A DNA stretch of 64,000 bases from Anaerobutyricum hallii (GTDB taxonomy: Bacteria; Bacillota; Clostridia; Lachnospirales; Lachnospiraceae), in NCBI RefSeq assembly GCF_900209925.1, contig NZ_LT907978.1, forward strand, positions 294,001 through 358,000, given 5' to 3'. How positions within the stretch are numbered: the first letter of the stretch is position 1; every line of letters starts with the position of its first letter. Positions 52,101 to 59,446 of the stretch are shown here, one piece after another. The position numbers were made by a program, and so were the translations under genes. The notes under the pieces were generated by a model, which did not search any database, was not told the DNA's origin, and was given only the letters and a program-made list of their open reading frames with translations.

Positions 52101-53506
52101 ATGATAAAAAAGAAAAACTGCATCAGGAAGTAGAATTAGAAGACTGCAGCAGAAAAATAGAAATAAAAAAAGCACTGCTAACGGAAGAAGATAAAAAGAT
52201 AGGAATATTGGACAGCCGTTTAGAAGATCTTTCAAAGCGGATTATATCAGAATGTGCAAAGAAAGGACCTTTAGCAGAAGAAAAAATTCGTCAGATTGAT
52301 TTAAAAAGTGCGCAGAATCAGGCAATATATCAAATCAAAGAATTAGAGAAGAAAAAAGATATCCAAGATAAAAAAATGCAGAGCTACCAGGAAAATCTTA
52401 CCGCACTTTCTGAATATAATAACTTCTTAGCAGGAAAAGAAATTCATTTTGAACAGGACTTTGAAAAAATGAATGCAAAAGAATTACGAGATTTTAAAGG
52501 AATCTTAATCAGAGATTATAACGATATAAATCGATATGTTCAAAAATGCAGAGAAAATCTGGCACAGATATTAAACAAAGCTGCAAGGCAGGAAGCTTTT
52601 CAAGATGCAAGCTATAAAACACCATTAGAAAATATGCTGAAAATCTGTGATGATGCAGATAAAGTTTTACAACAGCTCAATGTTACGATAGCATCCTACG
52701 ACTCTTTAATGAAACAACTGGAAGTAGATATTTCGATGGTTGAATCAGAAAAGAAAAATGTCACAGAACTTTTGCAGGATTATATTCAAAATATCCATAA
52801 AAATCTTGCGCGGATAGGCAGTAACTCTACAATAAAAATCAGAGAAAAATCCTTGAAAATGTTAAAAATAACCTTGCCTGTCTGGGAAGATAACGAAAAA
52901 TTATATAATCTTCGTCTCAGTGATTTTGTGGATGAAATCACTGAAGAAGGAATACACTTATTTGAAAACAATGAAAATGCGCAGGAATATATTGGAAGAA
53001 AAGTTACGAGTAAAAACTTATATGATACTGTAGTAGGGATTGGAAATGTACAGATTCAGCTTTATAAAATTGAAGAACAGAGAGAACGACAGATAAGCTG
53101 GAATCAGGTAGCAAGAAATTCAGGAGGAGAAGGATTCCTGTCGGCATTTGTTATTCTCTCAAGTCTGTTGGATTATATGAGGAAAGATGATTCTGATATA
53201 TTCATGGATATGCATGAAGGAAAAGTACTCTTGATGGATAATCCATTCGCACAGACCAATGCAGAACATCTTTTAAAACCATTAATGAATCTTGCCGAAA
53301 AAACGAATACACAATTAATTTGTCTCACCGGACTGAGCGGAGAATCTATTTATAATCGATTTGATAATATTTATGTATTGAATCTTATAGAAGCGCATCT
53401 GCGGAATGGAATACAATATCTCCGTTCCGAGCATAAAAAAGGAGAAGAAAAAGAAGTAGAAACAATATTACCAACACATATAGAAATAGAACAGATGCTT
53501 TTTTAA
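49091..53506 (+). CDS. jetC: Wadjet-like JetC, SMC/MukB-type ATPase
   Basis: The 1471-residue protein has a Walker A motif at the N-terminus (LRNGGGKT, Lys43), about 1000 residues of Glu/Lys/Gln-rich coiled coil broken by a hinge-like globular part near 640-760, and a C-terminal head with the ABC signature SGGEG at 1344-1348 and the Walker B KVLLMDNPF with Asp1383. Residue 1384, normally the catalytic Glu, is Asn. JetC forms the loop-extruding motor of Wadjet. The ATG at 49091 lies within the 3' end of jetB. The stop TAA overlaps the first bases of repeat module M3. Confidence 0.85.
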   Translation: MSKINAVRFINLNYNNNAIKINDECMQFNGKSTLLSLRNGGGKTVLVQMMTAPFVHRGKQKTKDRPFESYFTTAKPSFILVEWLLDGGAGYVLTGLMIRKNQEISEEKTDALEITAIISEYKEPCMYDIYHLPVVEKNENTMKLKSYHSCKKLFEEYKRDRKNAFFCYDMSSPAQSRQYFYKLQEYQINYKEWETIIRKVNVKESGLSELFSDCRTEKELVEKWFLEAVESKLNKDENQIKKFQEILQKYAGKYKNIKEQLKRRDTIQKFKEEAVEIQAGAEDFLSREQEREEQEKLIAAFIEELNILCEKAETEQKALIQEKEKQEQELELIKYEELSCEYHEKNREKSNHVSNREMIDLEQESLCRKREKIQKKVNIFCCAKQQEMVDEDRQEWEIRKEKAAIVREREEDLEPERNRIGGLLCDYYRKQIEDNKERQIKISNQKIQIQDDVAQEKDRLENYREEIKKIIEQKGGLRSLVRNYDNTEIKYNTRYKENLSRNILGIYEPGMLEIKQETYEQEVKKSLQENKKKKEKLQNTNEEIYKKERMLEEKKEQYIQKNVEIEQTIEEKNSYEQEIEERKDILKYLELPQEKLFAREEILHKAWGKIEELEDRKRKLEKKEDIIRKEHKLLASGRVMELPENLREEFEKFDIPVIYGMEWLKKNGFGEEKNKRIVSKNPFLPYSLILTQQELKKLSEKKGETYTSFPIPIIEREHLESIELDLTKSFVKMNDIHFYILFNENLLDEQKMQEMIAQKQKEAEAVKESIQICKQEYEDYFHRFEQIKGQKITEKLWEDIQKKLQKLEKEKKESYQEVQQERENLQSLKESFEKLQKSIQEAERIIELQKERTKEFEELRKEYSAYEKNNKKLQECEKEEKRLENRQNLTEEKINILEEKYREFGTQENILFRENETLQNTYQKFAGYQKAGKNTETNSFLDEEELFKLEARYEAITAEISQELKDLEAEEEKALARYHKSAEELEELSQKYNLKKSAWENVLYDKKEKLHQEVELEDCSRKIEIKKALLTEEDKKIGILDSRLEDLSKRIISECAKKGPLAEEKIRQIDLKSAQNQAIYQIKELEKKKDIQDKKMQSYQENLTALSEYNNFLAGKEIHFEQDFEKMNAKELRDFKGILIRDYNDINRYVQKCRENLAQILNKAARQEAFQDASYKTPLENMLKICDDADKVLQQLNVTIASYDSLMKQLEVDISMVESEKKNVTELLQDYIQNIHKNLARIGSNSTIKIREKSLKMLKITLPVWEDNEKLYNLRLSDFVDEITEEGIHLFENNENAQEYIGRKVTSKNLYDTVVGIGNVQIQLYKIEEQRERQISWNQVARNSGGEGFLSAFVILSSLLDYMRKDDSDIFMDMHEGKVLLMDNPFAQTNAEHLLKPLMNLAEKTNTQLICLTGLSGESIYNRFDNIYVLNLIEAHLRNGIQYLRSEHKKGEEKEVETILPTHIEIEQMLF

Positions 53507-53533
53507 ATACTAATTTGTAGATTTCGTGTAGAC

Positions 53534-53650
53534 GAAAAAAGAAATAATACCATATCCCATCTGCTCTGTAGTCGCTGTGTTTAAAATGCTCGTCCGCATC
53601 TTAAACACGCTCCGAAGCCGCATCTGGGATATGGTATTATTTCTTTTTTC
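53534..53650 (-). repeat. Family B palindrome, copy B6
   Basis: 117 bp; stem-specific TAATACCA/TGGTATTA as in B2, inverted orientation, constant loop. Likely terminator of the jet operon. Confidence 0.87.
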
Positions 53651-53703
53651 TGACTATATAAAACTCACAGTTGGTGAGAATTGGTATTTTTGTTTAAGGA
53701 AAA

Positions 53704-53888
53704 CATGGGGTTTCTCCAAAAGTCTATGGATTTCGTTAGAATGAATATCTCCAGAAGAGGATACTTTCTTACTCGATTGTATAAAAATTATATCAGATGT
53801 GAGATGACACCCACCTCTGTCTCCTACCTTCTGGAGAATTTTTTCTCTGGTTAACTCTCATAATCTTCTGGGCAATCCCCTTCTCTTT
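53704..53888. repeat. Family J inverted-repeat segment, copy J7
   Basis: Left edge CATGGGGTTTCTCCAAAAGT, right edge TTCTGGGCAATCCCCTTCTC. It is reversed relative to J4/J6 and contains TATATCAGATGTGAGATGAC at about 53790, a family F string. Confidence 0.55.
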
Positions 53889-54078
53889 CCAACAGAAATA
53901 ATTAATTTGCTATTTGTTATCAAAACCAGACAGCCGCTGAAACAAAATTTTATGCTGAATTGTAGGAAAGCTATGGTAAAGAAAAAAGAATTGTTATAAG
54001 TGGTGTGCATCCCGTCAAGTAGACAATTAAAAAAATATAAAATTTTTGTGTTGCCCGGTTGGATATCGGGCAACATTT

Positions 54079-55011
54079 TTATGCCGCCAATCGTTGCTTT
54101 TCATGAAATTCCATTGGTGTTAATACTCCAAGTCCTCTCTGTGGTCGGTCGTTTGTATAGTAATCTATATATTCTGTGATTGCCTTCACTAATTCTTCTC
54201 TGCTCTCAAATTTCTTTCCATAATACATTTCCCGTTTCAAGATTCCCCAAAAGCCTTCCATTACTCCATTATCTGTACAGTGTGCTACCCTCGACATACT
54301 CTGTATCATTCCTGCTTCTTCCAATTTCTGATGGAATCTTCGGGAGGTATACTGATATCCTCTGTCACTGTGAAAAATAGGATGGGCTTCTGGATTTGCC
54401 TTTACTGCTTTATCAAAAGTTTCAAATACCAGCGCATTATTATTACTATCCCCAATAACATATGCAACGGGCCGTCTATCACATAAGTCTAATATAGCGC
54501 TTAAATATATTTTATGAACACTGTCTAAGGTGTTTCCATATTTGAATTCCGTTACATCAGTAACCCATTTCTCATTAAGGTGTTCTGCCTTAAATTCTCT
54601 ATTAAGAATGTTTTCTGCAATAAATGCTGGGTTGTTTGATGCTCTGGTACAGCCATTATACCGGCTCTTTAAGTTGGACCGGATCTGTTTTTTTCTGCAA
54701 ATACGGAGGATTCTCTTATCATTTACCCGAATGTCTTCATCGTGGCGCAGCTTGTCATTTAACCTTCTATATCCCATATCTGGATGTTTTTCATGTAATT
54801 GTTCCAGTTTCTCTGCCAATTCCTCGTTAAATCTCTCGTTCGGTGTCTCTACGTGATGGAGCCATTTGTAGTAGGATGATCTGGCGATTCCACCTATTTC
54901 ACATAATAACAGGATTGGATAGTTATATTTTTCGTGTTCTTCCTTGATTGCCCGATAGATATGTTCCTGGCGTATCAGGCTCAGCCTCCCCTCCTCTCTA
55001 TCTCTTCTAAT
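54079..55011 (-). CDS. IS3-family transposase OrfB (DDE catalytic part), copy 2
   Basis: Same product as the orfB of copy 1: about 310 residues in the -1 frame of orfA, open from the A7 slippery heptamer at 55011-55017 to the stop at 54079. DDE motifs WVTDVTEF, FHSDRGYQY and VMEGFWG are intact, so the element is potentially active. Confidence 0.9.
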   Translation of the reverse strand: MRRDREEGRLSLIRQEHIYRAIKEEHEKYNYPILLLCEIGGIARSSYYKWLHHVETPNERFNEELAEKLEQLHEKHPDMGYRRLNDKLRHDEDIRVNDKRILRICRKKQIRSNLKSRYNGCTRASNNPAFIAENILNREFKAEHLNEKWVTDVTEFKYGNTLDSVHKIYLSAILDLCDRRPVAYVIGDSNNNALVFETFDKAVKANPEAHPIFHSDRGYQYTSRRFHQKLEEAGMIQSMSRVAHCTDNGVMEGFWGILKREMYYGKKFESREELVKAITEYIDYYTNDRPQRGLGVLTPMEFHEKQRLAA

Positions 55012-55640
55012 TTTTTTAAGAAAGATATCTCTATTTCTGCCCGTCTTTTTTCCGCACGCAGAAGTCTTACTTCTGCACGCAGTTTTTCTACTTCCGTCAT
55101 TTCCTCTGGGGATTTTCTCTTTCCCCGCTTATCTTGCAGCCCATCCACCCCGTTTTCTTCATATCTTATAGTATAACTTCTGGCCTGATGATAAGAAATG
55201 TGAAATTTTTTTGCTGTTTCCGAATAGTTATGAGAATGTTTTATGCAATATTGAACGATCTCGACACGTTCTTCAAATGTAGTTTTTCTGCCTTTAGTCA
55301 TGATTGGTCTACCTCCTGTTTCCTTATCATGACTATTATACTTCATAATCCATCTTCTGAGTATCTGTGCATCTGAAATTTTGTGTTTGGCACAGATATC
55401 CCGGAGAGAACCTTTTCCAGAAAGATAATCGAAAACAGCTGCTTCTTTTTGAGCAGGAGTTCGATAGGTATGACCTTTTCGAAAAAAAGCTTCCGGTCCA
55501 ATTGATTGATAATTTCTAAGCCATTTATCAACGGTCGTATAATAAACTCCTATTTTTGATGCAACAGAACTGATGGATTCTTTTTTCTGAAGAATTTTTT
55601 CCATCCATTGTATTTTTTCTTCTGGAGAAATCTTATCCAT
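54981..55640 (-). CDS. IS3-family transposase OrfA, copy 2
   Basis: Identical to orfA of copy 1 (219 residues, two HTH segments, C-terminal leucine-rich coil). The ATG at 55640 follows AAAGGGGG. The slippery heptamer is at 55011-55017. Intact. Confidence 0.92.
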   Translation of the reverse strand: MDKISPEEKIQWMEKILQKKESISSVASKIGVYYTTVDKWLRNYQSIGPEAFFRKGHTYRTPAQKEAAVFDYLSGKGSLRDICAKHKISDAQILRRWIMKYNSHDKETGGRPIMTKGRKTTFEERVEIVQYCIKHSHNYSETAKKFHISYHQARSYTIRYEENGVDGLQDKRGKRKSPEEMTEVEKLRAEVRLLRAEKRRAEIEISFLKKLEEIERRGG

Positions 55641-55938
55641 AAAAAATGCCCCCTTTCAGATAAACAGTTTTATTTTTTTCAACTGTCTACCTAAAAGGAA
55701 GCATACCATAAGTATTGCATTTTGTGACTTTGCGCTATGGCATTCTGACCATAGGAACTAGGGACTCGTTTTTCCCAAGTTCCTGTTTTTCTGGGCAGAA
55801 TGGAATGCTTAGCGCAACGGAACAAAATCAAACTTATAACAATTCTTTTTTTCTTTAGAAGACGAACTACAATTCAGCTCAATATCTTCTACTAAAGCGG
55901 CGTCTGTGTCCCCAGCAAATTCGTATTTCCAATTTATC

Positions 55939-55967
55939 TTGACAAATCTATGGATATGAATTATAGT
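55939..55967 (+). promoter_or_regulatory. Sigma-A promoter of the trmB-like/lysA operon
   Basis: TTGACA (55939-55944) and TATAGT (55962-55967), 17-base spacer, directly after the end of module M3. Confidence 0.75.
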
Positions 55968-56036
55968 GGTACTGAATGATACTACTTATTGATAAATTGT
56001 TGTTATTTACAGTCAAAGACAGAATGTGAGGACCTT

Positions 56037-56792
56037 ATGGATAACGTAGAATTACTCATGAGTTTTGGCCTTACGAGACAGGAAGCTAGAGTATATATTC
56101 TTCTTTTAGGGGAAGGTGCACTTAGTGGCTATGAGGCAGCGAAGCGGCTTGGTATTTCCCGTTCGAATGCATATGCGGCACTGGCAGGTTTAGTAGATAA
56201 GGGAGCAGCTTATGTGGCAGAAGAACAGGCGGTGCAGTATCATGCGGTTTCTATTAAGGAGTTCTGTTCAAACAAGCTTCATTATATGGAAGAACTGTCA
56301 GAAACACTGGAACGCCAGATTCCGAAGCAGAAGCAGGAAGATGCGAAGTATCTTACGATACGGGGAAGAAGGCATATAGAGGATAAGTTTCGAAATATGC
56401 TTAAGGAAGTGAAAGAACGAGTATATCTCTCGGTATCTGCTTCTGTAGCAGATTTGTTTAGAGAAGAATTAGCAGAATTGACGGCACAGAATAAAAAGGT
56501 AGTTCTTTTAACTGATGAACAGTATATATTGGATGGAGCGATTATTTATTACGCAGGAAAGAGAAGTTTTGCATCTGGGCATACAGGATGTGAGGAGACT
56601 GTGGATGGGCAGATTCGTCTTATTACAGATTCAAGTTATGCACTTACCGGAGAACTCCAGGATGAAGAGACTTCTGCCTGCCTTTATTCTGCGAATCCTA
56701 ATCTGGTAAAGCTGTTAAAGGATGCACTGGCGAATGAGATTAAACTCATTGAGATAGAAGGAAAAAGTAAAGATATAGATAAGGAAGGATAA
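56037..56792 (+). CDS. TrmB-family transcriptional regulator
   Basis: The 251-residue protein has an N-terminal TrmB winged HTH (MSFGLTRQEARVYILLLGEG at 8-27, then GYEAAKRLGISRSNAYAALA) and a C-terminal phospholipase-D-like sensor region (YLTIRGRRHIEDKFRNML onward). These proteins respond to small ligands. It precedes lysA by 5 bases, in one operon, so a role in lysine or diaminopimelate control is plausible. The ATG at 56037 has GTGAGG upstream; a longer frame from 55989 exists. Confidence 0.85.
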   Translation: MDNVELLMSFGLTRQEARVYILLLGEGALSGYEAAKRLGISRSNAYAALAGLVDKGAAYVAEEQAVQYHAVSIKEFCSNKLHYMEELSETLERQIPKQKQEDAKYLTIRGRRHIEDKFRNMLKEVKERVYLSVSASVADLFREELAELTAQNKKVVLLTDEQYILDGAIIYYAGKRSFASGHTGCEETVDGQIRLITDSSYALTGELQDEETSACLYSANPNLVKLLKDALANEIKLIEIEGKSKDIDKEG

Positions 56793-56797
56793 TAGAG

Positions 56798-58051
56798 ATG
56801 GAAAAGAAACCATTTGTTACAAAGGAACAGTTAGAGAAAATCGTAGAGAAATATCCTACACCATTTCATTTATACGATGAAAAGGGGATTAGACAGACAG
56901 CACGCGATTTATATAAGGCATTTTCATGGAATGAAGGATTTAAAGAGTATTTTGCAGTGAAAGCAACACCTACTCCTGCAATTCTTAAGATTTTAAAGGA
57001 AGAAGGATGTGGAACAGACTGTTCTTCTTTAACAGAGTTAATGATGAGCGACCGTTGTGGATTTGCTGATGGTAATTCCATTATGTTCTCATCTAATGAA
57101 ACACCGGCAGAAGAATTTATCCTTGCAAAGAAGTTAGGAGCAATTATTAACTTAGATGATATTACACATATTGATTTCTTAAAGGATGCCTGTGGTATTC
57201 CGGAAAGAATCTGCTGCCGTTACAATCCAGGCGGATATTTCTCTCTTGGAACAGACATCATGGATAACCCAGGAGATGCCAAGTATGGAATGACAAAGCC
57301 ACAGATTTTTGAGGCATTTAAGCGTCTTAAGAGAGAGGGTGTAAAGGAATTTGGTATCCATTCTTTCTTAGCAAGTAACACAGTATCTAATGAATACTAT
57401 CCTGCATTAGCAGCGATTTTATTTAATCTTGCAGTAGAGTTAAAAGAGAATCTTGGTGTTCATATCGGATTTATCAACTTATCAGGCGGGGTAGGAATCC
57501 CTTACACACCGGATAAAGAGCCAAACGATATTTTTGCGATCGGTGAAGGGGTTCGTAAAGCTTACGAAGAGATATTAGTTCCTGCAGGAATGGGAGATGT
57601 AAAGATCTTTACAGAACTTGGACGTTTCATGCTTGCGCCACACGGACATCTTGTAGTAAAAGCAATTCATGAGAAACATACTTATAAAGAATACATCGGT
57701 GTAGATGCCTGCGCAGCGAACCTTATGCGTCCTGCTATGTACGGTGCTTATCATCACATCACAGTTATGGGTAAGGAGAATGAACCATGTGACCATACTT
57801 ATGATGTTGTTGGTTCCCTTTGTGAGAACAATGATAAATTCGCAATTGACAGAAAGCTTCCGAAGATTGATATGGGAGACTTACTCGTACTTCATGATAC
57901 GGGAGCACATGGATTTGCGATGGGATATAATTATAATGGACGTTTAAAGAGTGCGGAGATTCTTTTACAGGAAGATGGAAGCACAAGAATGATCCGTCGT
58001 GCGGAGACACCGGAAGATTACTTCGCAACAATTGAGGGATTTGATTTTTAA
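56798..58051 (+). CDS. lysA: Diaminopimelate decarboxylase
   Basis: The 417-residue PLP enzyme decarboxylates meso-diaminopimelate to lysine. The PLP lysine is in YFAVKATP (about residue 54), with the family motifs GTDCSSLTEL, SGGVGIPY and the C-terminal GAHGFAMGYNYNGR. The protein is of the group IV decarboxylase fold; SSLTE and the long form without a fused kinase are normal. It lies 5 bases after the TrmB-type gene, whose stop and ribosome site GATAATAGAG are adjacent. A very long palindrome and a second terminator follow. Confidence 0.93.
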   Translation: MEKKPFVTKEQLEKIVEKYPTPFHLYDEKGIRQTARDLYKAFSWNEGFKEYFAVKATPTPAILKILKEEGCGTDCSSLTELMMSDRCGFADGNSIMFSSNETPAEEFILAKKLGAIINLDDITHIDFLKDACGIPERICCRYNPGGYFSLGTDIMDNPGDAKYGMTKPQIFEAFKRLKREGVKEFGIHSFLASNTVSNEYYPALAAILFNLAVELKENLGVHIGFINLSGGVGIPYTPDKEPNDIFAIGEGVRKAYEEILVPAGMGDVKIFTELGRFMLAPHGHLVVKAIHEKHTYKEYIGVDACAANLMRPAMYGAYHHITVMGKENEPCDHTYDVVGSLCENNDKFAIDRKLPKIDMGDLLVLHDTGAHGFAMGYNYNGRLKSAEILLQEDGSTRMIRRAETPEDYFATIEGFDF

Positions 58052-58107
58052 ATTCTAGTTTGCTCAGGCAAACGAGACGCCCACTGAAAGGGTTGATTAA
58101 GACAGAC

Positions 58108-58219
58108 GAACCGTGAAAAATTCCAATATAGAAAATGGACTATCGGAGCAGCAAAAATGCTCCGCTGCATTTTTGCTGCTCCGATAGTCCATTTTCTATA
58201 TTGGAATTTTTCACGGTTC
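58108..58219. repeat. Long nested palindrome D1 after lysA
   Basis: The arms 58108-58160 and 58167-58219 (53 bp each) are almost perfectly complementary around the loop TCCGCT, beginning GAACCGTGAAAAATTCC. Outside it, GCCCACTGAAAGG (58079-58091) pairs with CCTTTCAGTGGGC (58235-58247) and AAATTCTAG with CTAGAATTTT, giving a dyad from about 58049 to 58278. The inner CTATCGGAGCAGC is loosely like the CGGAGC loop of B and C, but here it is paired. Confidence 0.85.
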
Positions 58220-58290
58220 TGTTTTCTTGGAAGACCTTTCAGTGGGCTGTTTTTTGGCTGGAGAAAGCTAGAATTTTCTCAGTTTGTGTG

Positions 58291-58340
58291 AATCTCCAAA
58301 CTGGTGTAAAATAGAATTACCCAGTTTGGAGATTTATTTT
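58291..58340 (+). terminator. Rho-independent terminator downstream of lysA
   Basis: AATCTCCAAACTGG (58291-58304) and CCAGTTTGGAGATT (58321-58334), a 14-bp perfect stem, followed by TATTTTAT. Confidence 0.75.
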
Positions 58341-58380
58341 ATCTCAGTCGAGAAGACTCCCACCTCTTTCAGGTGGTGAG
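58341..58380 (+). repeat. 40-bp motif G (G2)
   Basis: ATCTCAGTCGAGAAGACTCC then CACCTCTTTCAGGTGGTGAG; exact reverse complement of 31050-31089. The inner CCACCT/AGGTGG is a hairpin. Confidence 0.65.
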
Positions 58381-58435
58381 AAACAGAACGATTTGTAGGA
58401 AGCTTATAAAGAGTACAGGAAAGGATATATGATTG

Positions 58436-59446
58436 ATGAGTGAAAAGTTACTGACTGCCAAAGAAGCGGCTGAAATATTAAAGGTAAGAAAGAATACAGT
58501 GTATGATATGATTAAGCGTGGAGATTTGAAAGCTTCAAAGCTTGGAAAACAGCTGAGAATTCGTCAGGGAGATCTGGAATTTTATATTCAGTATGGAAGT
58601 CAGGCAAAGGTTTATCAAGAGGGAAATTCAGAGCAGAAAAATAATATCGAAAAAGTTGAATTTGAAAGGAATGCGCAGAATAGAACAGAGAAAAATGTAA
58701 TGGCAAATCCGGGTTCTGGTCAGACTGGCATGTGTGATCAGATTATTATCTGTGGGCAGGATATGGTTCTTGATTTATTAGCGAATCGTTTAAACCAGTG
58801 TATTGGGGAGAATGTATTTCGTTCTTATAAAGGAAGTTATAATGCATTATACGCAATGTACCAGGGAGAGGTGAATGTTGCAACAGCGCATTTATGGCAT
58901 GGAAAAACGAACAGTTACAATATTCCGTACATCAGCAGTATGCTACCGGGAACCGACATTGTTGTTTTACATCTTTTAAAAAGAAAGCAGGGTTTTTATG
59001 TGCAGAAAGGAAATCCTAAAAACATCCAGTCTTTTGAGGATTTAAAAAGATCAGATATCACAATCGTGAATCGGGAACCGGGAAGTGGTGTAAGAGTTCT
59101 TATTGATGAAAAGCTGCGACAGGCAGGAATTCCTACACAGGAAGTAAATGGATATCAGGATATAGTGAGTTCTCATCTAGAAGCGGCTGCGGCAGTAAAC
59201 AGAGGTGATGTGGATGTGGCGGTAGGAAGCGAGAAGCATAGTCTGTCTGTACCGGGGATAGATTTTCTTTTTATACAGGAAGAAAGTTATGATATGGTTA
59301 TCCGTAAAGAAGATTTCACCAAAAAACCTTACCAGAAAATGATAGAAATCATTCGTTCTCCTGAATATCAAAAAGAAGTAGCCGGACTTGGTGGGTATAA
59401 TGTAGAAAATATGGGAAAAATTATTTATTCTGATTTAATTCAGTGA
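58436..59446 (+). CDS. Excisionase-type HTH regulator with molybdate-binding-protein-like domain
   Basis: The 336-residue protein has a MerR/excisionase-like HTH (LLTAKEAAEILKVRKNTVYD at 5-24, KLGKQLRIRQGDLEFYI) and, after a linker of about 40 residues, a periplasmic-binding-protein-like domain (IIICGQDMVLDLLANRL, NREPGSGVRVLIDEKLRQAG). Regulators of this layout sense molybdate/tungstate and sit next to modABC, as here. The ATG at 58436 follows AGGAAAGGA. It precedes modA by 190 bases and probably binds the dyad at 59541-59575. Named modE-like by function, not by homology to E. coli ModE. Confidence 0.87.
   Translation: MSEKLLTAKEAAEILKVRKNTVYDMIKRGDLKASKLGKQLRIRQGDLEFYIQYGSQAKVYQEGNSEQKNNIEKVEFERNAQNRTEKNVMANPGSGQTGMCDQIIICGQDMVLDLLANRLNQCIGENVFRSYKGSYNALYAMYQGEVNVATAHLWHGKTNSYNIPYISSMLPGTDIVVLHLLKRKQGFYVQKGNPKNIQSFEDLKRSDITIVNREPGSGVRVLIDEKLRQAGIPTQEVNGYQDIVSSHLEAAAAVNRGDVDVAVGSEKHSLSVPGIDFLFIQEESYDMVIRKEDFTKKPYQKMIEIIRSPEYQKEVAGLGGYNVENMGKIIYSDLIQ

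Larger units (their letters stand above)
54001..55708 (-). mobile_element. IS3-family (IS150-like) insertion sequence, copy 2
   Basis: The 1708-bp element is the same length as copy 1, in inverted orientation, with ends TGGTGTGCATCC and GGAAGCATACCA. Target duplication TAAG at 53997-54000 and 55709-55712. Both encoded proteins are identical to those of copy 1, so movement was recent. Confidence 0.93.
53978..55856 (-). repeat. Family A palindrome, copy A7 (split by IS)
   Basis: Outer arms GAATTGTTATAAG and CTTATAACAATTC, apical GGAACTAGGG/CCCAAGTTCC (one mismatch). The IS lies between TTGTTATAAG and TAAGTATTGC. Confidence 0.8.
53505..55927 (-). repeat. Composite repeat module B-J-A, copy M3, inverted and interrupted by IS
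   Basis: Inverted relative to M1 and M2: B6 (53534-53650), J7 (53704-53888), outer arm GCTGAATTGT, A7 (53978-55856, split by the IS), outer arm with GCGGCGTCTGTGTCCCC. About 711 bp without the IS and 4-bp duplication. It begins inside the jetC stop codon. Confidence 0.72.

Noticed and set aside
54180-55376. Long frames on the strand opposite the transposase genes (also 37717-38913)
   Set aside because: They are shadows of orfA and orfB; no ribosome sites and no family similarity.
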